Shown: positions 21,711 to 33,185 of the stretch, piece after piece
Position numbering within the stretch: the stretch's first letter is position 1
Layout: the number at the start of each line of letters is the position of its first letter
DNA from: Anastrepha obliqua
Taxonomy: Eukaryota; Arthropoda; Insecta; Diptera; Tephritidae
Assembly: GCF_027943255.1 (NCBI RefSeq)
Contig: NC_072892.1
Coordinates: forward strand, 32,325,792-32,389,791
Length of the DNA: 64,000 bases
Direction of reading: 5' to 3'
Notes under the pieces: generated by a model
Seen by the model: only the letters and a program-made list of their open reading frames with translations
What the model was told of the DNA's origin: nothing
The model's database searches: none
Position numbers and translations under genes: made by a program

Positions 21711-22585
21711 ATATCATATTTGCGAAAAATTCGGATCCGAGACACAAATATTATGCGGACAACAAAAGTTACACATATAAATGAATGTGTGTGTATGTGT
21801 ACCTAAATCTATAAATTCACTCCTATGTCTGATTGGAAGCGCACCAAAACGAAGGACTTGAACAACACCGAACGTGCGAAACGCAATCAGAACTTCCTCA
21901 TCATGAACACCAAATAAAAGTGAAAATATGTAGATAAAATAGAATTTATGTGGTAGGTAACAAACGAGTTGGAGTTGTCTGATTTCTGTTGGCCAGCCAT
22001 GCAAACTAATGCAATGCCAATATTTACATAACTATTCGATTGCCAAGAGAAGAAAAAACATGTGGATATGTATAATAGATATACTTATATACGCATGTAT
22101 GTTCATATGTATGTATGTGTGTTCAAGTGTATGTGTGCTGTGGCTAATATGGAAACCGACATGAAGATGGCTTCAGGTTGAAATGCATAAATATTGCGAA
22201 AAATTGTGTTATTGGCGAGTGATCGTTGGCAGCATAGATGCTAATGAAAAAGGGCCAATGTGCTAGAAACGGGCCATAAAGGGCAATAGAAATACAAGAA
22301 ACTCATGCATGAACGTATGTGTAAGCATGCACATACATATATGCAAATTGAATGCGTTAAAAGTGATCACTGATGGCAATCATTGGCAAAATTGTTGATT
22401 TGCTGTGTAAAAATAGCAAACAAAAGTCAGAAGGGCAGCCAGAACATAATTTCGAAAATTTATAATACAAATCAATAGCGCCTTGCTTGCACATATAACA
22501 TTATGGTGCATCAGTCTCCATACAAAAATATATATAAAAAATAAATAAATAAAAAATAAAAAAAAATCAGTGTAAACGGAATTGT
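21711..22585. other. Unassigned sequence with TATG microsatellites
   Basis: GTGTGTATGTGT and ATGTATGTATGT runs lie at about 21785 and 22100. No gene or known repeat recognised. Confidence 0.5.
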
Positions 22586-22587
22586 AG

Positions 22588-22698
22588 CCTGTCGAGGGGC
22601 GACCGCTATTAGAAAATATTTTTCTTAATTTTGGTGTTTCACCGATATTCGATCGGACGTTCTCTCTGTGAATTCCGAATGGTAGTCACGCACCTATT
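22588..22698 (-). mobile_element. Family S SINE, 5' half
   Basis: The reverse complement begins GTGCGTGACTACCATTCGGAA and continues through the B-box region (ATCGAATATCGGTGAAAC) to CTAATAGCGGTCGCCCCTCG. It is truncated after the first third and abuts the LINE RT fragment. Confidence 0.8.
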
Positions 22699-22699
22699 G

Positions 22700-23230
22700 C
22701 TATTCAAACATGGCGGCGGGGAGCTGGTAAGGTGCATGCATCAGCTCCTATGCAAAATATGGTCGGATGAAAGCATGCCTGCCGATTGGAATTTAAGTGT
22801 GCTCTGCCTAATCCATAAGAAGGGCGATCCTGCAATTTGTGCCAATTACCGCGGGATTAGTCTTCTAAATATCGCCTATAACGTTCTAGCGAGCGTATTG
22901 TGTGAAAGGCTGAAGCCCACCATCAACCAACTGATTGGACCTTATCAGTGTGGCTTCAGGCCTGGAAAGTCTACCATCGATCAAATATTCACAATACGCC
23001 AAATCTTGGAAAAGACCCATGAAAGGACAATCGACACACACCATCTTTTCGTCGACTTCAAAGCTGCATTCGACAGTACGGAAAGGAGTTATCTGTATGC
23101 CGCTATGTCTGAATTTGGTATCCCCGCAAAATTAATACGGCTATGTAAGATGACGTTGCTCAACACCAGCAGCGCCGTCAGAATTGGGAAGGACCTCTCC
23201 GTTTTAGCACAAGAGTGCAAACCGAGATGA
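22700..23230 (+). pseudogene. LINE reverse transcriptase fragment (RVT_1)
   Basis: An open frame carries canonical RT blocks: MPADWNLSVLCLIHKKGDP, CANYRGISLLNIAYNVLA, YQCGFRPGKSTIDQIF, HHLFVDFKAAFDS and FGIPAKLIRL. The FDFKAAFD block contains the first catalytic Asp. The frame stops at 23230 before the YADD box, so the palm is incomplete. The 5' side is cut by the SINE and no endonuclease is present. Confidence 0.88.
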
Positions 23231-23264
23231 CAGGCAAAATTCTCAAGAATTCCAAGTCTATGCT

Positions 23265-23660
23265 TCTTTGACATTAGAATTGAAACGCTCCCGCTTTGGC
23301 AAACAAGATGGAGCTCTGAGCAGTACAGTAGCTGGACGCGAGCCTAATACCCGATTTAAAAAGGTGGTGGGTAGAAAGAAAGCACGGTGAGGTTAACTAA
23401 TACTGTTACCTCACACAAATTTTGTCCAGACATGTGTCCTTTCGCAAGTATTTGTGGCGAATTCGAAAGGTACCGAATTGCATTTATGGGGATACTGGAC
23501 CCGATGATGCGGAGCACACCTTCTTCAAACGCGCGTGGTGGAACACAGTACTTACACCTCAAGGTACAATCGACGAAATAATGACAGGCGAAGAAAAATT
23601 GGAATGTTGTCGCAAATTTCGTTGAGGATATTATCCGAAAAAAGAGGTGTGAAATGGAAA
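23265..23660 (+). pseudogene. R1-type LINE C-terminal relic
   Basis: Across two frames the plus strand reads LPLWQTRWSSEQYSSWTRA, CPDMCPFASICGEFERYR, DTGPDDAEHTFFKRAWW and VEDIIRKKRCEMET. The pattern of a Cys/His cluster with PDDAEHTFF.C.RW, then a region ending in I..KR, fits the R1 clade. This is not the clade suggested by the adjacent RT fragment, so the two are probably separate insertions. Confidence 0.7.
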
Positions 23661-23681
23661 CTTATGGTGAAGATCATTAAG

Positions 23682-23950
23682 CATATCGCACTTGTTACGT
23701 TAAAGCGTAACAACTCAAAATCTGTACATTTTCAGTAGAGACGAAAAACTGGTTCCGTAAATATTAATAATATAGGTAGTACAAGGGGAAAAATACGTAA
23801 TTGCACGAAAATATCATTAAAAACAATATAACGGTTGTTTCATTCTTATTTGTTTAGTAGTTGCGCTAAAATAACAAATTTTTGAGTGGTTAGGTACTCT
23901 TTTCCTTTTCTTTTTGAGTTGTTACGCTTTAACGTAAAAAGTGCGATATG
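23682..23950. mobile_element. MITE 1 (269 bp) with 39-bp inverted repeats
   Basis: 23682-23720 and 23912-23950 are inverted copies with one difference. Each has CATATCGCAC outside, an 18-bp block (TTGTTACGTTAAAGCGTA) and ACAACTCAAAA inside. The interior has no ORF. No clear target duplication is visible (flanks AAG and TTT). Confidence 0.8.
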
Positions 23951-24099
23951 TTTTTCAAACCAGGCGACCTTGAACGCAGGGTGAGTAAGTCAATGTGCCC
24001 TTCTGAGGACGTCGTCTTGGACCTCTACCTCGCAGCAATGTGGAAGCAGTCCCGGGGTTGAGGAAAAAATCCATACAGAGAGTAACGACGGTTACTATA

Positions 24100-25351
24100 C
24101 GACGTGTGTTCAAAAAGTATCGCGAATTTTGAATTTCCGCTGGTTACGTATATTCGTATTTCGATTTTTTGTGGCGATATGTTGGTACTCATGTCTCTCA
24201 CTCATGCCGACGAGTTCGGCCATTTGGAATGTTCAGTTAATTGTTGACAGCTGCTTTGCTTGCATGTGTTTCGGCTCGTCTTCGATTTTTACCTATTCAA
24301 AACGATGGATCAAAGAACCTGTATCAAATTTTGTGCGCGGATGCATTCCGAATGTTGACTGTGTCATACGGAGGAGCTACTTTGGACCAGAGCAACGTTT
24401 ATCGGTGGTAAAAAATGTTCTCAGAAGGACGAGAAGATGTGAACGATGAAAAGCGTGCCGGACGTCCGAGCACTTCAACAACAGACGAAAAAATTGATGA
24501 AGTGAAGAAAATGGTATTGGCCAATCGTCGAATCACCGTTGGAGAAGTTGCTGAGGACCTAGACATATCAATTGGCTCGTGCCATTCGATTTTTTTCACT
24601 GATTTGGGCATGAGACGGGTCGCCGCAAAATTCGTACCAAAAATGTTCAGTTTCGACCACAAGCAGCATCGCATGAACATTGCTAATGAGATGTTGGACT
24701 CTATCCGCGACGACCCAAATTTACTCCAGAGGCTCATAATTGGTAACGAATCGTGGACTTATGGTTATGACGTGGAAAAGCTCAATCATCTCAATGGAAG
24801 CTGCCGCACGAACCAAGACCGAAAAAAGCGCGCCAAATTCGGTTGCATGTAAAAGTTTTGCTTCCCGTTTGCTTCGATTGCAGGGGCGTTGTGCATCATG
24901 AGTTCTTGCCACCGGCTAAAACGGTTATGCAAGTTATGTGCAATTTGTGGAAGAACAAAAATTGGCTCTTGCATCACGATTACGCCCCTGCTCACACATC
25001 GTTGCTTGTGCGCGACTTTTTTGCCAAAAACTACACACTAATGAAGAAACAACAACCGTACTCGTATTCTCCAGATCTGGCCCCCTGGGATTTTTCCTTG
25101 TTCCCGAAACTGAAGAATGAAAGGACGACGCTACGCTCCGATTAACGAGATAAATATGGCATCGAAGGAGGAGCTGAACAAGATAAAAAAAAATGGTTTT
25201 TTGAAGTGCTTCGAAGATTGGAAAAAACTTTGGCACAAGTGCATAATATCGCATGGGGATTACTTTGAAGGGGACAAAATAGATATTAATGAATAAATAA
25301 TAATTTTTGAAAAAAAACACAAAATTCGCGATACTTTTTGAACACACCTCG
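24100..25351 (+). mobile_element. Nearly full-length mariner element, 1,252 bp
   Basis: Inverted repeats of about 28 bp begin CGA(C/G)GTGTGTTCAAAAAGTA at both ends, flanked by TA (24098-24099, 25352-25353). The length fits an autonomous mariner (about 1.3 kb). The transposase gene inside is inactivated. Confidence 0.92.
24304..25296 (+). pseudogene. Mariner transposase (DD34D type), inactivated
   Basis: ATG at 24304 starts MDQRTCIKFCARMHSE, followed by the helix-turn-helix region (SEGREDVNDEKRAGRPSTST, VGEVAEDLDISIGSCHSI). The first catalytic motif, normally GDES, reads IGNESWTYGYD, so Asp is Asn. The second is in HHDYAPAHTS and the third in APWDFSLF; the spacing is 36 because two residues were inserted (YSYS). 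Frame changes occur near 24400, 24780 and 25140, and several codons are missing after the first 15 residues. C-terminal WKKLWHKC and HGDYFEGDKIDIN are still visible. Dead by several lesions. Confidence 0.9.
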
Positions 25352-25353
25352 TA

Positions 25354-26040
25354 TGGTGCGAAGGCATTTTTAACCCAACCCAGATATAAAATGGCAGACA
25401 GATTTTTGAGAATTTTTGTCGGTCGCGGCCTCGTACATTTTTTTTATGCGAAAGAAAGCACCCACTACCGTCAGCAGAAAGATTTTTCAAAATCAACTGA
25501 TTTTTGAACAACTTCAAACTTACACTTTATTATACCAAAATTCAATGATCTACAATACTGCATTCCCGAAATTTTTCCAAAAATCTTGAGTAAAAAGTTT
25601 GAAGTATTAATGAAAATTTTCCGAATTTTTACAAATTTGATGCAGAGCTCAAAACTTTGCTTTATATGTTTCTTGTTGTCGTATAAACTATATTTTTATA
25701 AAAAAAATAATTGAAATTACAAAATAAATAAATAAATAGACAAAACTTATCAATATGTTGTGGACACTCTTTTTTGCCGTTGACTGTATGCTCGCTAAAG
25801 AATTCTTTTGAACATAGAATACTTTGTTGTTTCTGTCAATGTAAATTGTTTTAAAGTAAAATTATATTTATTTTAATTGAAATACACAAACAAGGTTTTC
25901 ATATTAATTAATTGCAGTGAATTTCGATTCTGATGGGCAGTTGAGTAATGTGGCGCCTACTTTCTTTTTGATTTAAGACAATCAAATCAAACGATGATAT
26001 TGCATAGAAACAAGTTTAAGTATCGTTCAAGCATACAAAT
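25354..26040. other. Unassigned AT-rich sequence
   Basis: No recognisable coding sequence or repeat. Confidence 0.5.
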
Positions 26041-26043
26041 TTA

Positions 26044-26307
26044 CATATCGCACCCTAAATACAAAAGGGTCACAACTCAAAATGTCCCTTCTGCTCAAAT
26101 ATGAACGAGACGTTATCAATAAAACGGTCCGCGGATGACATATGGCAAAAATAAATTTTTTATTTTTTGGTAGGACTGTTATAAGCTTACATGGCAAATT
26201 TCAGCGTGATATGTCACATAGTTTGTTTTCTGTGCTACTGTAAAAAAGTCAAGCTCGAGTGTGGAAAATTTTGAGTTGTGACCCTTTGGTATTTAGGGTG
26301 CGATATG
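26044..26307. mobile_element. MITE 2 (264 bp) with TA target duplication
   Basis: Inverted repeats of about 40 bp: CATATCGCAC, then CCTAAATACAAAAGGGTC, then ACAACTCAAAA at the left, mirrored at the right with one difference. TA flanks both sides (26042-26043, 26308-26309). The outer and inner TIR blocks are identical to those of MITE 1, but the 18-bp middle block is unrelated. Confidence 0.85.
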
Positions 26308-26309
26308 TA

Positions 26310-27195
26310 CCTACATAAACTTTTTGTACAACTGCATGCATTGGGGCTGTTGATAGCCACAGAGGCGTAGCCACTTTGTTGATTGGAATAAACTGAAAAA
26401 CTTCGACTTTAAAGCCTTTTTAATGCAACACTTTTTACTTCTATTTCTCTCAATTTTCGGCTCTGCTATTACGTTGACACAATTTCTTAATTAATTGATA
26501 AATTAATAGCTTAGGAAGGCAGTTGATGGCGCGAGTTGGGTTGCGGTTTAATTTTTTATAAAGAATTTTTAAGGAATTGCTCGAAAAAAGAAAAAAATTT
26601 AGAATTTTTCCCAACGCAACAATGAATGCAATAGAAAAAAAATATTAATAAAAGGCGATTGTTTAGCAATCCTCCGTGATCCACCACTCTGAGTCGCTGT
26701 GATCTGACAATGTGTCATATGCTGACTGCGGTCAATTAAGCTGTTGAGGACATAAAATTTTACTTTCAAAATTTGAAATATTTTCCTGTGTGCGCCACCA
26801 GAAACAAGCAGACATGCCAGTTCATTAAACTTTATATGCAATACCATGCGTATATGTGTGTGTGTGCGTATGTATATAGGAAAGTACATTTAGTATTACT
26901 TATAGCACTTGTGCTTTTATGAGTTGTTGGCAGCTTTCGATATACCTGTATTTACTGCAACAAAATAAAATAAACTACATAAATACTTATACCTTAAATT
27001 ACAAGAATAGAACTTGGCATCTTTTCAAACGATCGAATTACCAGAAATGTTTGCTGAACTATTTAAGTGAACCATAAAACCAAAACACGATTCTATGTTC
27101 TGTTTTATTTTCTGTGATTTTATTTTACCATTTACACTGTTGCAATTGCATCTCGTTTGTCTTGATTTTATCAGAAATATTATTTCAATGATTGT
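26310..27195. other. Unassigned sequence with GT microsatellite
   Basis: A (GT)n/(TATG) run at about 26850-26877. Otherwise nothing recognised. Confidence 0.5.
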
Positions 27196-27200
27196 ACAAG

Positions 27201-27742
27201 AGGGTCGTTTGAAAAGTCCGTGCAAAGTCAGAGAGATCGCCCTATTGGCGCTTATCGAGGTTATGTTTAGTTAGTAGCATCTCTTGGAGGAATACACATC
27301 AGGTTTCAGCCAAAAAGGTATATTTCTTTGTGTTTGGCATTCAGTTCGAGGCAGTCGAGCGATTTTCCTTTTCCATCACAACAATGTACCAGCTCACGCC
27401 TCAGCAGTTGTGGCCGCAATATTAATGGAAATAGGATTCCAACTCGTTTCACACCCCCCCTATTCTCCAGACTTGGCTCCCTCGGATCCTTCGGACTACT
27501 AGTTGTTCTCCAATTTGAAGAAATGGCAGGCGCGAAAACGATTTTATTCAAACGAGAAGGTGATTGCAGAAACCCATGGCTATTTTTCATGCTTGGACAA
27601 ATCTTATTGCTCGTAAGGGTCGAACAAACTAGAACAGCGTTGGGCGAATTGTATAAGTTTAAAAGAAGACTATGTTGGAAAAAAGGTTTAACCTAAAGAA
27701 TTGAGTTGTTTTTATTTTTGCACGCACTTTTCAAACGACCCT
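27201..27742 (+). mobile_element. Mariner deletion derivative, copy 2 (family D)
   Basis: 26-bp inverted repeats (AGGGTCGTTTGAAAAGTCCG... left; one mismatch right) bound 542 bp. The interior encodes the mariner C-terminal region; the normally conserved HHDN reads HHNN, so the second catalytic Asp is Asn. The leader joins the catalytic part at the same breakpoint as copy 1 (after the CATTC of the leader, then AGTCGAGCGATTTTCC). Confidence 0.88.
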
Positions 27743-27765
27743 ACCTTCTTACATAAATATTAGTA

Positions 27766-28320
27766 AAGGGTTTTCCAATAACAGGTGTTATTATGAATAG
27801 GATTGCGTTATCGAGAGATGATTAACAATTTTTTATGGCCGGAATTGGATGGTATTGATCTGGACAACGTTTACTTTCAACAAGACGGCGCTACGTGCCA
27901 CACAAGCAACGAAACCATTGATCTCTTACGGGAAAAGTTTCCGGACCGTGTTATCTCTCGAAGAGGTGATCACAACTGGCCACCGAGATCTTGTGATTTA
28001 ACATCTTGTGGCTTTTTTCTTTGGGGCCACGTGAAAGAGAAGGTCTACGCCATCAGCCCAGGATCGATTCAAGACCTCAAAGATGGAATTCGTGAGGCTA
28101 TCGAAGACATAGGGCAGCCACTTTGCAATTCGGTTATGGAAAATTCCATGAAAAGGATATTGTCCAGTAGGCGTGGTCGTGGTAGTAATGTGCCTGATTT
28201 ATTTTCCACTATTAACGGCATGCCTTCCTCTTTATAATGAAATAAACATCCGATCATTTATATTAAAAAATATCATTTTTCTTTGAATATCAAAATATCA
28301 CCTCTCATTGGATAACCCTA
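27766..28320 (+). mobile_element. Deleted DD41D element, 555 bp
   Basis: Inverted ends (AAGGGTTTTCCAATAACAGG; reversed right end TAGGGTTATCCAATGAGAGG) with TA on both sides. It starts 24 bp after the family D element. The transposase gene lacks its N-terminal two thirds. Confidence 0.87.
27803..28237 (+). pseudogene. DD41D transposase C-terminal half, third Asp lost
   Basis: An open frame of 144 codons contains RYREMINNFLWPELDGIDLD, YFQQDGATCHTSNETIDLL, RGDHNWPPRSCDLTSCGFFL and GHVKEKVYAISPGSIQDL. The third catalytic residue, Asp in the LTPCDFFLW of the sister copy at 42462, is Gly here (codon GGC). The first Asp is deleted. Confidence 0.85.
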
Positions 28321-28615
28321 TATGTCGAGCAAATAAAATTCAGACACAGTTGACTACTGTTGATGTTGATATTGAAGGCTATCGAATTGTATCGGTAAAA
28401 GTGGTTGCTCCAGTATTAAAAATATTTAACTTTTTTGAACAAAGTACAATTTTAACTGTTATATGGCTCCACAATTCTGTTTTGAAAATAATTTTTCCAA
28501 ATTTTGAATCCCTGAAACATGTGAATGAACCTTGCCCATTAGAACGTCTAGAACCTTGGCCCAGGACCAGTGGCTTTCCACATTGCCAGCTCGAGACTAA
28601 ATAATTAGGTCGGAA
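28321..28615. other. Unassigned sequence
   Basis: A 98-codon frame (28308-28604) has no recognisable motif. Confidence 0.4.
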
Positions 28616-28619
28616 GCGG

Positions 28620-28905
28620 CATTCACTCGGAAGTGCTGCAGTTGAGCCTAAGTCTACAATGCACTGTGGTCATCTCTTGCACCGGAGCTTTTCCGTCTAC
28701 TTCAGGCCCGGCATTAGATGCTCTGGTTAGTCTACCACCACTTGATTTCTTGGATGAAGAGACCTTGAAGGCCATCACAATGGGAATTTGCCCGGCATTG
28801 GACAACAGAGAAGACATGGACTTCGATCCAACGGTTCTCTCCATCCCCTTGACTACATGCCACCAGGAGCCGTAATTGAAAGAAGATACAGTGTGGTGCT
28901 GCCAG
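28620..28905 (+). pseudogene. LINE segment after RT (thumb-like region)
   Basis: LSLQCTVVISCTGAFPSTSG followed by PALDALVSLPPLDFLDEETL resembles the post-RT segment of RNase H-bearing LINEs (pattern C..I.GA..TTP..AL..LL.LPPL). It continues in the RNase H relic at 29375. Confidence 0.6.
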
Positions 28906-29159
28906 TGACTCAATTGTGGTCAAACTCTGAAAATTAGCTCGGCAAACCCTGTTTTCGCATTTTCATGGATTGTTCCAGGATCGAACACGGTTCTGGCTCC
29001 GGTGTTAATATATAAAATAAATAAATATTACACTTTTTACGCATCTGTGTTTTAAGAGAAGGTATATGCTGTTCAAGCAGCAATGAACTTTGTTGTAGGA
29101 AACAGGTGGAAAGACAGATGTGTATGTGTCTGCAGCGACAGGAAAGCTTAGATAGTCCT

Positions 29160-29350
29160 TCAACTACTTTAAGGGTAGGTAGGCAGGTAGGTGAAATGGT
29201 TGAAGTGCCAGTCTGGCCACTCTTAGACCTCCAACAGGAAGATGTCTCCAGCCAGAGCTGTTGATATAATGGAGAAGATTGATGGAATTTAGGTTGGCGT
29301 ACTGCCACAAGCTGTCGAAGAAAGGAGCACACAGTGAGGAACTACCCAGG
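29160..29350 (-). repeat. Probable LINE 3' UTR piece
   Basis: This begins with GGTAGGTAGGCAGGTAGGT and then a GC-richer stretch (GAAATGGTTGAAGTGCCAGT). It interrupts the LINE pieces on either side. The class is inferred from the repeated tail only. Confidence 0.35.
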
Positions 29351-29374
29351 AGCACTCAAGGGTAATTGAGTCCC

Positions 29375-29945
29375 GTAAATCCAGGCTGAGCTATGTCGGT
29401 AATATCTTGATTCTAACATGGGTCTCGGGACACGTGGATATCGCGGGTAACTAGACCTTTGACTCGTTAGCTAAGATGGGCTCTGGGGCCAACTTCTTTG
29501 ACCAGGAGCCTGTTCTGCTACTCTCATCTGCAGCCATCAAAGCCGTGGTTATCAAACGGGTTATTTCGACCCAGAAGCGAGCTTGGCAGGTGGAGAGAGG
29601 TTGCAGATGGACAAAACTGATGTTGCCTATCATGTCTGACTGACTATCGCAGATCCTCCTATCATTAAGCCGAAAACACGGCAGGCAGCTGGCTGGACTG
29701 ATGACGGGCCCCTTTTTATGAGCGAAGCACATGGAAAAGGAAGAAATCTCAGACAGTGCACTCTACCCAGCAGTTGGAGAGGAGGTTGAGATGGCGGACC
29801 ACTTTCTGTGCGTGTCCCCGGCCTTCGCTGGAATCGGGCTTGAGGTCTTTGGCACTGATGTGTTAATAAGCGACCATCTTGGCTCCTTGGCATCACAAGA
29901 TCTATTCAGATTTCTTCGGAGATCAAAAGTCGGGTAGATTTAAAG
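29375..29945 (+). pseudogene. LINE RNase H end and C-terminal cluster
   Basis: The frame reads ILTWVSGHVDIAGN, stop, TFDSLAKMGSG, the RNase H final motif, and then SLSRKHGRQLAGLMTG and GEEVEMADHFLCVSPAF with LGSLASQDLFRFLRRS. In the Cys/His cluster, Cys positions read Tyr, Val and Ser, so the cluster is destroyed. Several stops. Confidence 0.7.
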
Positions 29946-29999
29946 AAAATTTAAAAGGGAACTCGAGTGCAGTATAATGAATTTAATGTTGTCTGAGTG

Positions 30000-30390
30000 C
30001 TGTACTTGCTAGTTGTCTCGACAAAGAAAACAAAAGAAGAAAAGTCGACGGCTACCTGACTACTGCAGCGTCTTTCAAGCTGGGTTATTAGCAATAAAGG
30101 AGGCTGCGTTGTGGGTCAGAAACTTGTCTGTTGCAGCGTAATCGCACAAGCGGTGCTTCACGAACGTTGTCTGGGTTCCTGAACACAGAGACATTGCTGG
30201 AAATTTACAACTAGCTGACTAGGTGAGGAGCCGATGTTAAATAAGTCAACTCTGCCCAAGTAAGCTCCTCAAGCAAGCTCTAGATCTGGTCGGTCTACAT
30301 AGCACAAGCCAACAGTAGATGAACCACAGAGCCCACTTGTGAAGTAACTAGACAGATTTGGCCTAAATGGAGGTTCCTTCTGTGGCAACT
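30000..30390 (+). pseudogene. Second LINE RNase H relic
   Basis: CSVFQAGLLAIKEAALWV, then VVWVPEHRDIAGN and LAD show the RNase H I pattern (Glu of QAE is Gly here; WVPGH..I.GN). Many stops. It probably derives from a different copy than 29375-29945. Confidence 0.65.
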
Positions 30391-30756
30391 GCGGGAAAGG
30401 AGAAGAAGACAACAATCATCATAAAAATTGTACACTCGTACACACTTTCTCTTCTCTGCCACTGTTTCGCTCTTGCCAGAACGCGATATCGCTGTCTAAA
30501 CTTTTACTACTTGGGATGTTTAGCGGACTCGGAATCGACAGCCATCCCCATATTTTCGTTTATCCGAAAGACGAAGTGCTTTCACCATATTGGGAGTTAG
30601 AGTCCAAATTGATTGATACCAAATTATAATAAATAATATCCTATAGATAATATCCTTCAACTCCAGTTGGAACGTAGGACCAAACCAAAGTTATTGCAGT
30701 CGTTACGGTTGTTAAAAAGTTGTTTAAAATTATTCCAGTTAGTACTGGTGTTTTGT

Positions 30757-30978
30757 TCGTAGGCTAGAATCTCCGTGCATAAAACACCAAAATTATAGAA
30801 AACGTTTTTTCTAATAGCGGTCGCCCTTTCGCGGGCAATGGTAAATGTATTTCTGCTCCTCATAAAAAAATGTGCCGTTCAGAGCCGGCTTTAAACTGTA
30901 GGGCCTTCCATTTGTGGAACAACATCAAGCCGTACGCCACAGATATGAGGAGGAGATCGGCCAAACACCCCACAATTT
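30757..30978 (+). mobile_element. Family S SINE lacking the tRNA head
   Basis: Starts within the B-box region (AATCTCCGTGCAT) and carries CTAATAGCGGTCGCCC, GGCAATGG, GTGCCGTTCAGAGCCGGC and AGGAGGAGATCGGCCAAACA to the family 3' end. Confidence 0.8.
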
Positions 30979-30999
30979 GAGAAACGCTGTATTACAGCT

Positions 31000-33185
31000 T
31001 CTTTTAAGCCAAAAAATCGGTTTAAATAACCTTCGCTGCCGGCAAGAAGTTGAAACCCAATAATCCTAAATTTATGTCTTATTGAGTCTTCAATTGATGC
31101 AAAGGTATTTGAATACCTGTGTATATATGTCTGTATATGTTGGTGCCTAATGCCAGTAGATGTGAAACATTTAAATTTTATATGACCCATTCATTGGATT
31201 TGTCTGCTGCGCTCCAGGTGAACAATTTTTTTAAATGGTTCGCTACTAAATTAAAAAAAATATAGGTTCACAAATATTACTTCACCGGCAAACTCAGACA
31301 TCCATGGTGTCTACGTTTAAAGGAATAAATTCAATATTTAGACACACTAACGATCACCAATAAACCTCCCACACTTTCGACTGCTGCATCCTTTCGCTAT
31401 CCTGCTGACCTCGAAAAACCAATTGCCGCATTTCACCATTTTTTATGGCCGCGTTGACATTCTAACCGCCCATAGCAATAATAACAATAATAATAAGAAA
31501 TTATTATGTCGCGCCACGTATTTTCATGCATGCCACATAAATCACAGCGCCTTAGCGGCTGGTGGTGTTGGGAGGGAAATTATCCAATTCTCAATTCTCA
31601 TATTTCTAATTTCAACAATTAATAAGAAAATGTAATAAAAATGTCCGAGAAGAGGAAAGTAATAGAAATGTTGATCGCAACACATAGACACCGGGGGGGG
31701 GGGCAGCAGGGACGCAGAGCACAGTGACGCCTAACAGTTAAGCGTGTATCGATTTCATCAGGCCGCAAGCAGCAGGAGAGTGTTGACCAACTCGTCTACT
31801 CATTGGACATTGCAGAGTCTGGGAATTATGTATATTTGAAATATTTTAATAATAATTTTCTACGATGCTGCAGTTGAATATCTGCGCTGTGCTGTGGGCC
31901 ACTGGCGCTCGCCGCCGCATACTGCAGGAAATCCCGCATGCATAAGCAACATCAACGCCGCTCTTTTTCTGGTTATCAGCATACCGCCCGCCCCGTTCAA
32001 GGCGGCTGCGCATGTGTGAAAATGCGGCACAACCCGCCTACGGTATGCCCCGGAGAAGCGACTACTAACCAGCTGACAAGCCATTTGTGGTCATTGTCGT
32101 TGCGGCTGCGTCTGTGGCTGCTGCTGTGACAATCGCAATCAGCTGAATGCTGCGCAAAGTAGTTAGAATGTTATATCGACACTTCATAACTTTTCAACGA
32201 AATTATTATTATGTGTTTGAGTATTTTCCCGGCAAGCGATTAAGATCTGCTCATAATCTTGGTCATGACAATTTTCTGTTTGAAAAGAATTTGCTGCCTG
32301 CTGTGCATGTGCGCATGCGCGCGTCGCTGCGAATGTCCCAGAAAGGCAGCATGTCGGTGAAAAACTTGCAATCGCTCGCTCAACTGGTTGTTGTTGGTTT
32401 TGTGCACACACACATATAGAGGCGCATATCGCTATTTGTTAATTTGAAATGAGCTCGTAAAAGTAATTTTATTACCAATCGCCTGCGTCGTTTCTTTTTC
32501 GACTGCTTGGTGCGGTTTTGCGGCTAACTCAATTTCCTCCTTCTTTTACTTCAGAGGCTCGTATGATTTTTTAATTGCTATCGACCAAATGTGAAAAAGT
32601 CGGTTTCCGAAAACAGTTACAACAATAAAAACATTGAAAGAGTAACAGCAGTGAACCATTTAATTTAACAAATATTGAGAATACTTAAATAAAGCGCAAG
32701 ATCCCACACATGCACCCATGGTAGCCATGCTTACATACAGACAAGTCCAAGCCCAGCAGTCCTTACACGCGCAGCGGTAGAAGCTGATCCACGCGGTGAA
32801 GCCGTGCAATTTGTACGATCGTAAAATGGGTCCTCTGTTGGGTAATAAAACGCTTGTTCACGCCTCTCACAATTACTCACATTTGTTTCGGCTCACATTC
32901 AATTGATTTTAGGAAGGAAGAGTCGCCGCTACATATCGGGCAACGCCAGTCCATCGCTAACCCAACACAAATATCCTGCGGCAAAGTGCAAAGTGAATGG
33001 TTAAAAATTATGAACGAGTACAAGTAATTCAATATTTATATATGCACGAAGGTGTGTATGTGTGTGTACACACCTATAGGACTTTGGCATGTTGTTATTA
33101 AGGATTTTATGTCAGTTGCAATTCGTTGGCAATAAAGACGTTTCAATTAGTTGGAATCGGGGCAAAATATTGCCAGTTTTCTGCA
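31000..33185. other. Unassigned region, possibly unique host DNA
   Basis: Contains (AAT/AAC)n at 31475-31500, a run of 11 G at about 31693, and GC-richer stretches (31860-32120, 32740-32960). Small frames there show no motif. No repeat family seen elsewhere in the window appears here. Confidence 0.45.

Noticed and set aside
24934..25347. 137-codon minus-strand frame
   Set aside because: It is the antisense shadow of the mariner transposase gene.
31860..32130. GC-rich frames on both strands as a small host gene
   Set aside because: The overlapping frames on opposite strands have no recognisable domain; the GC bias alone opens them.
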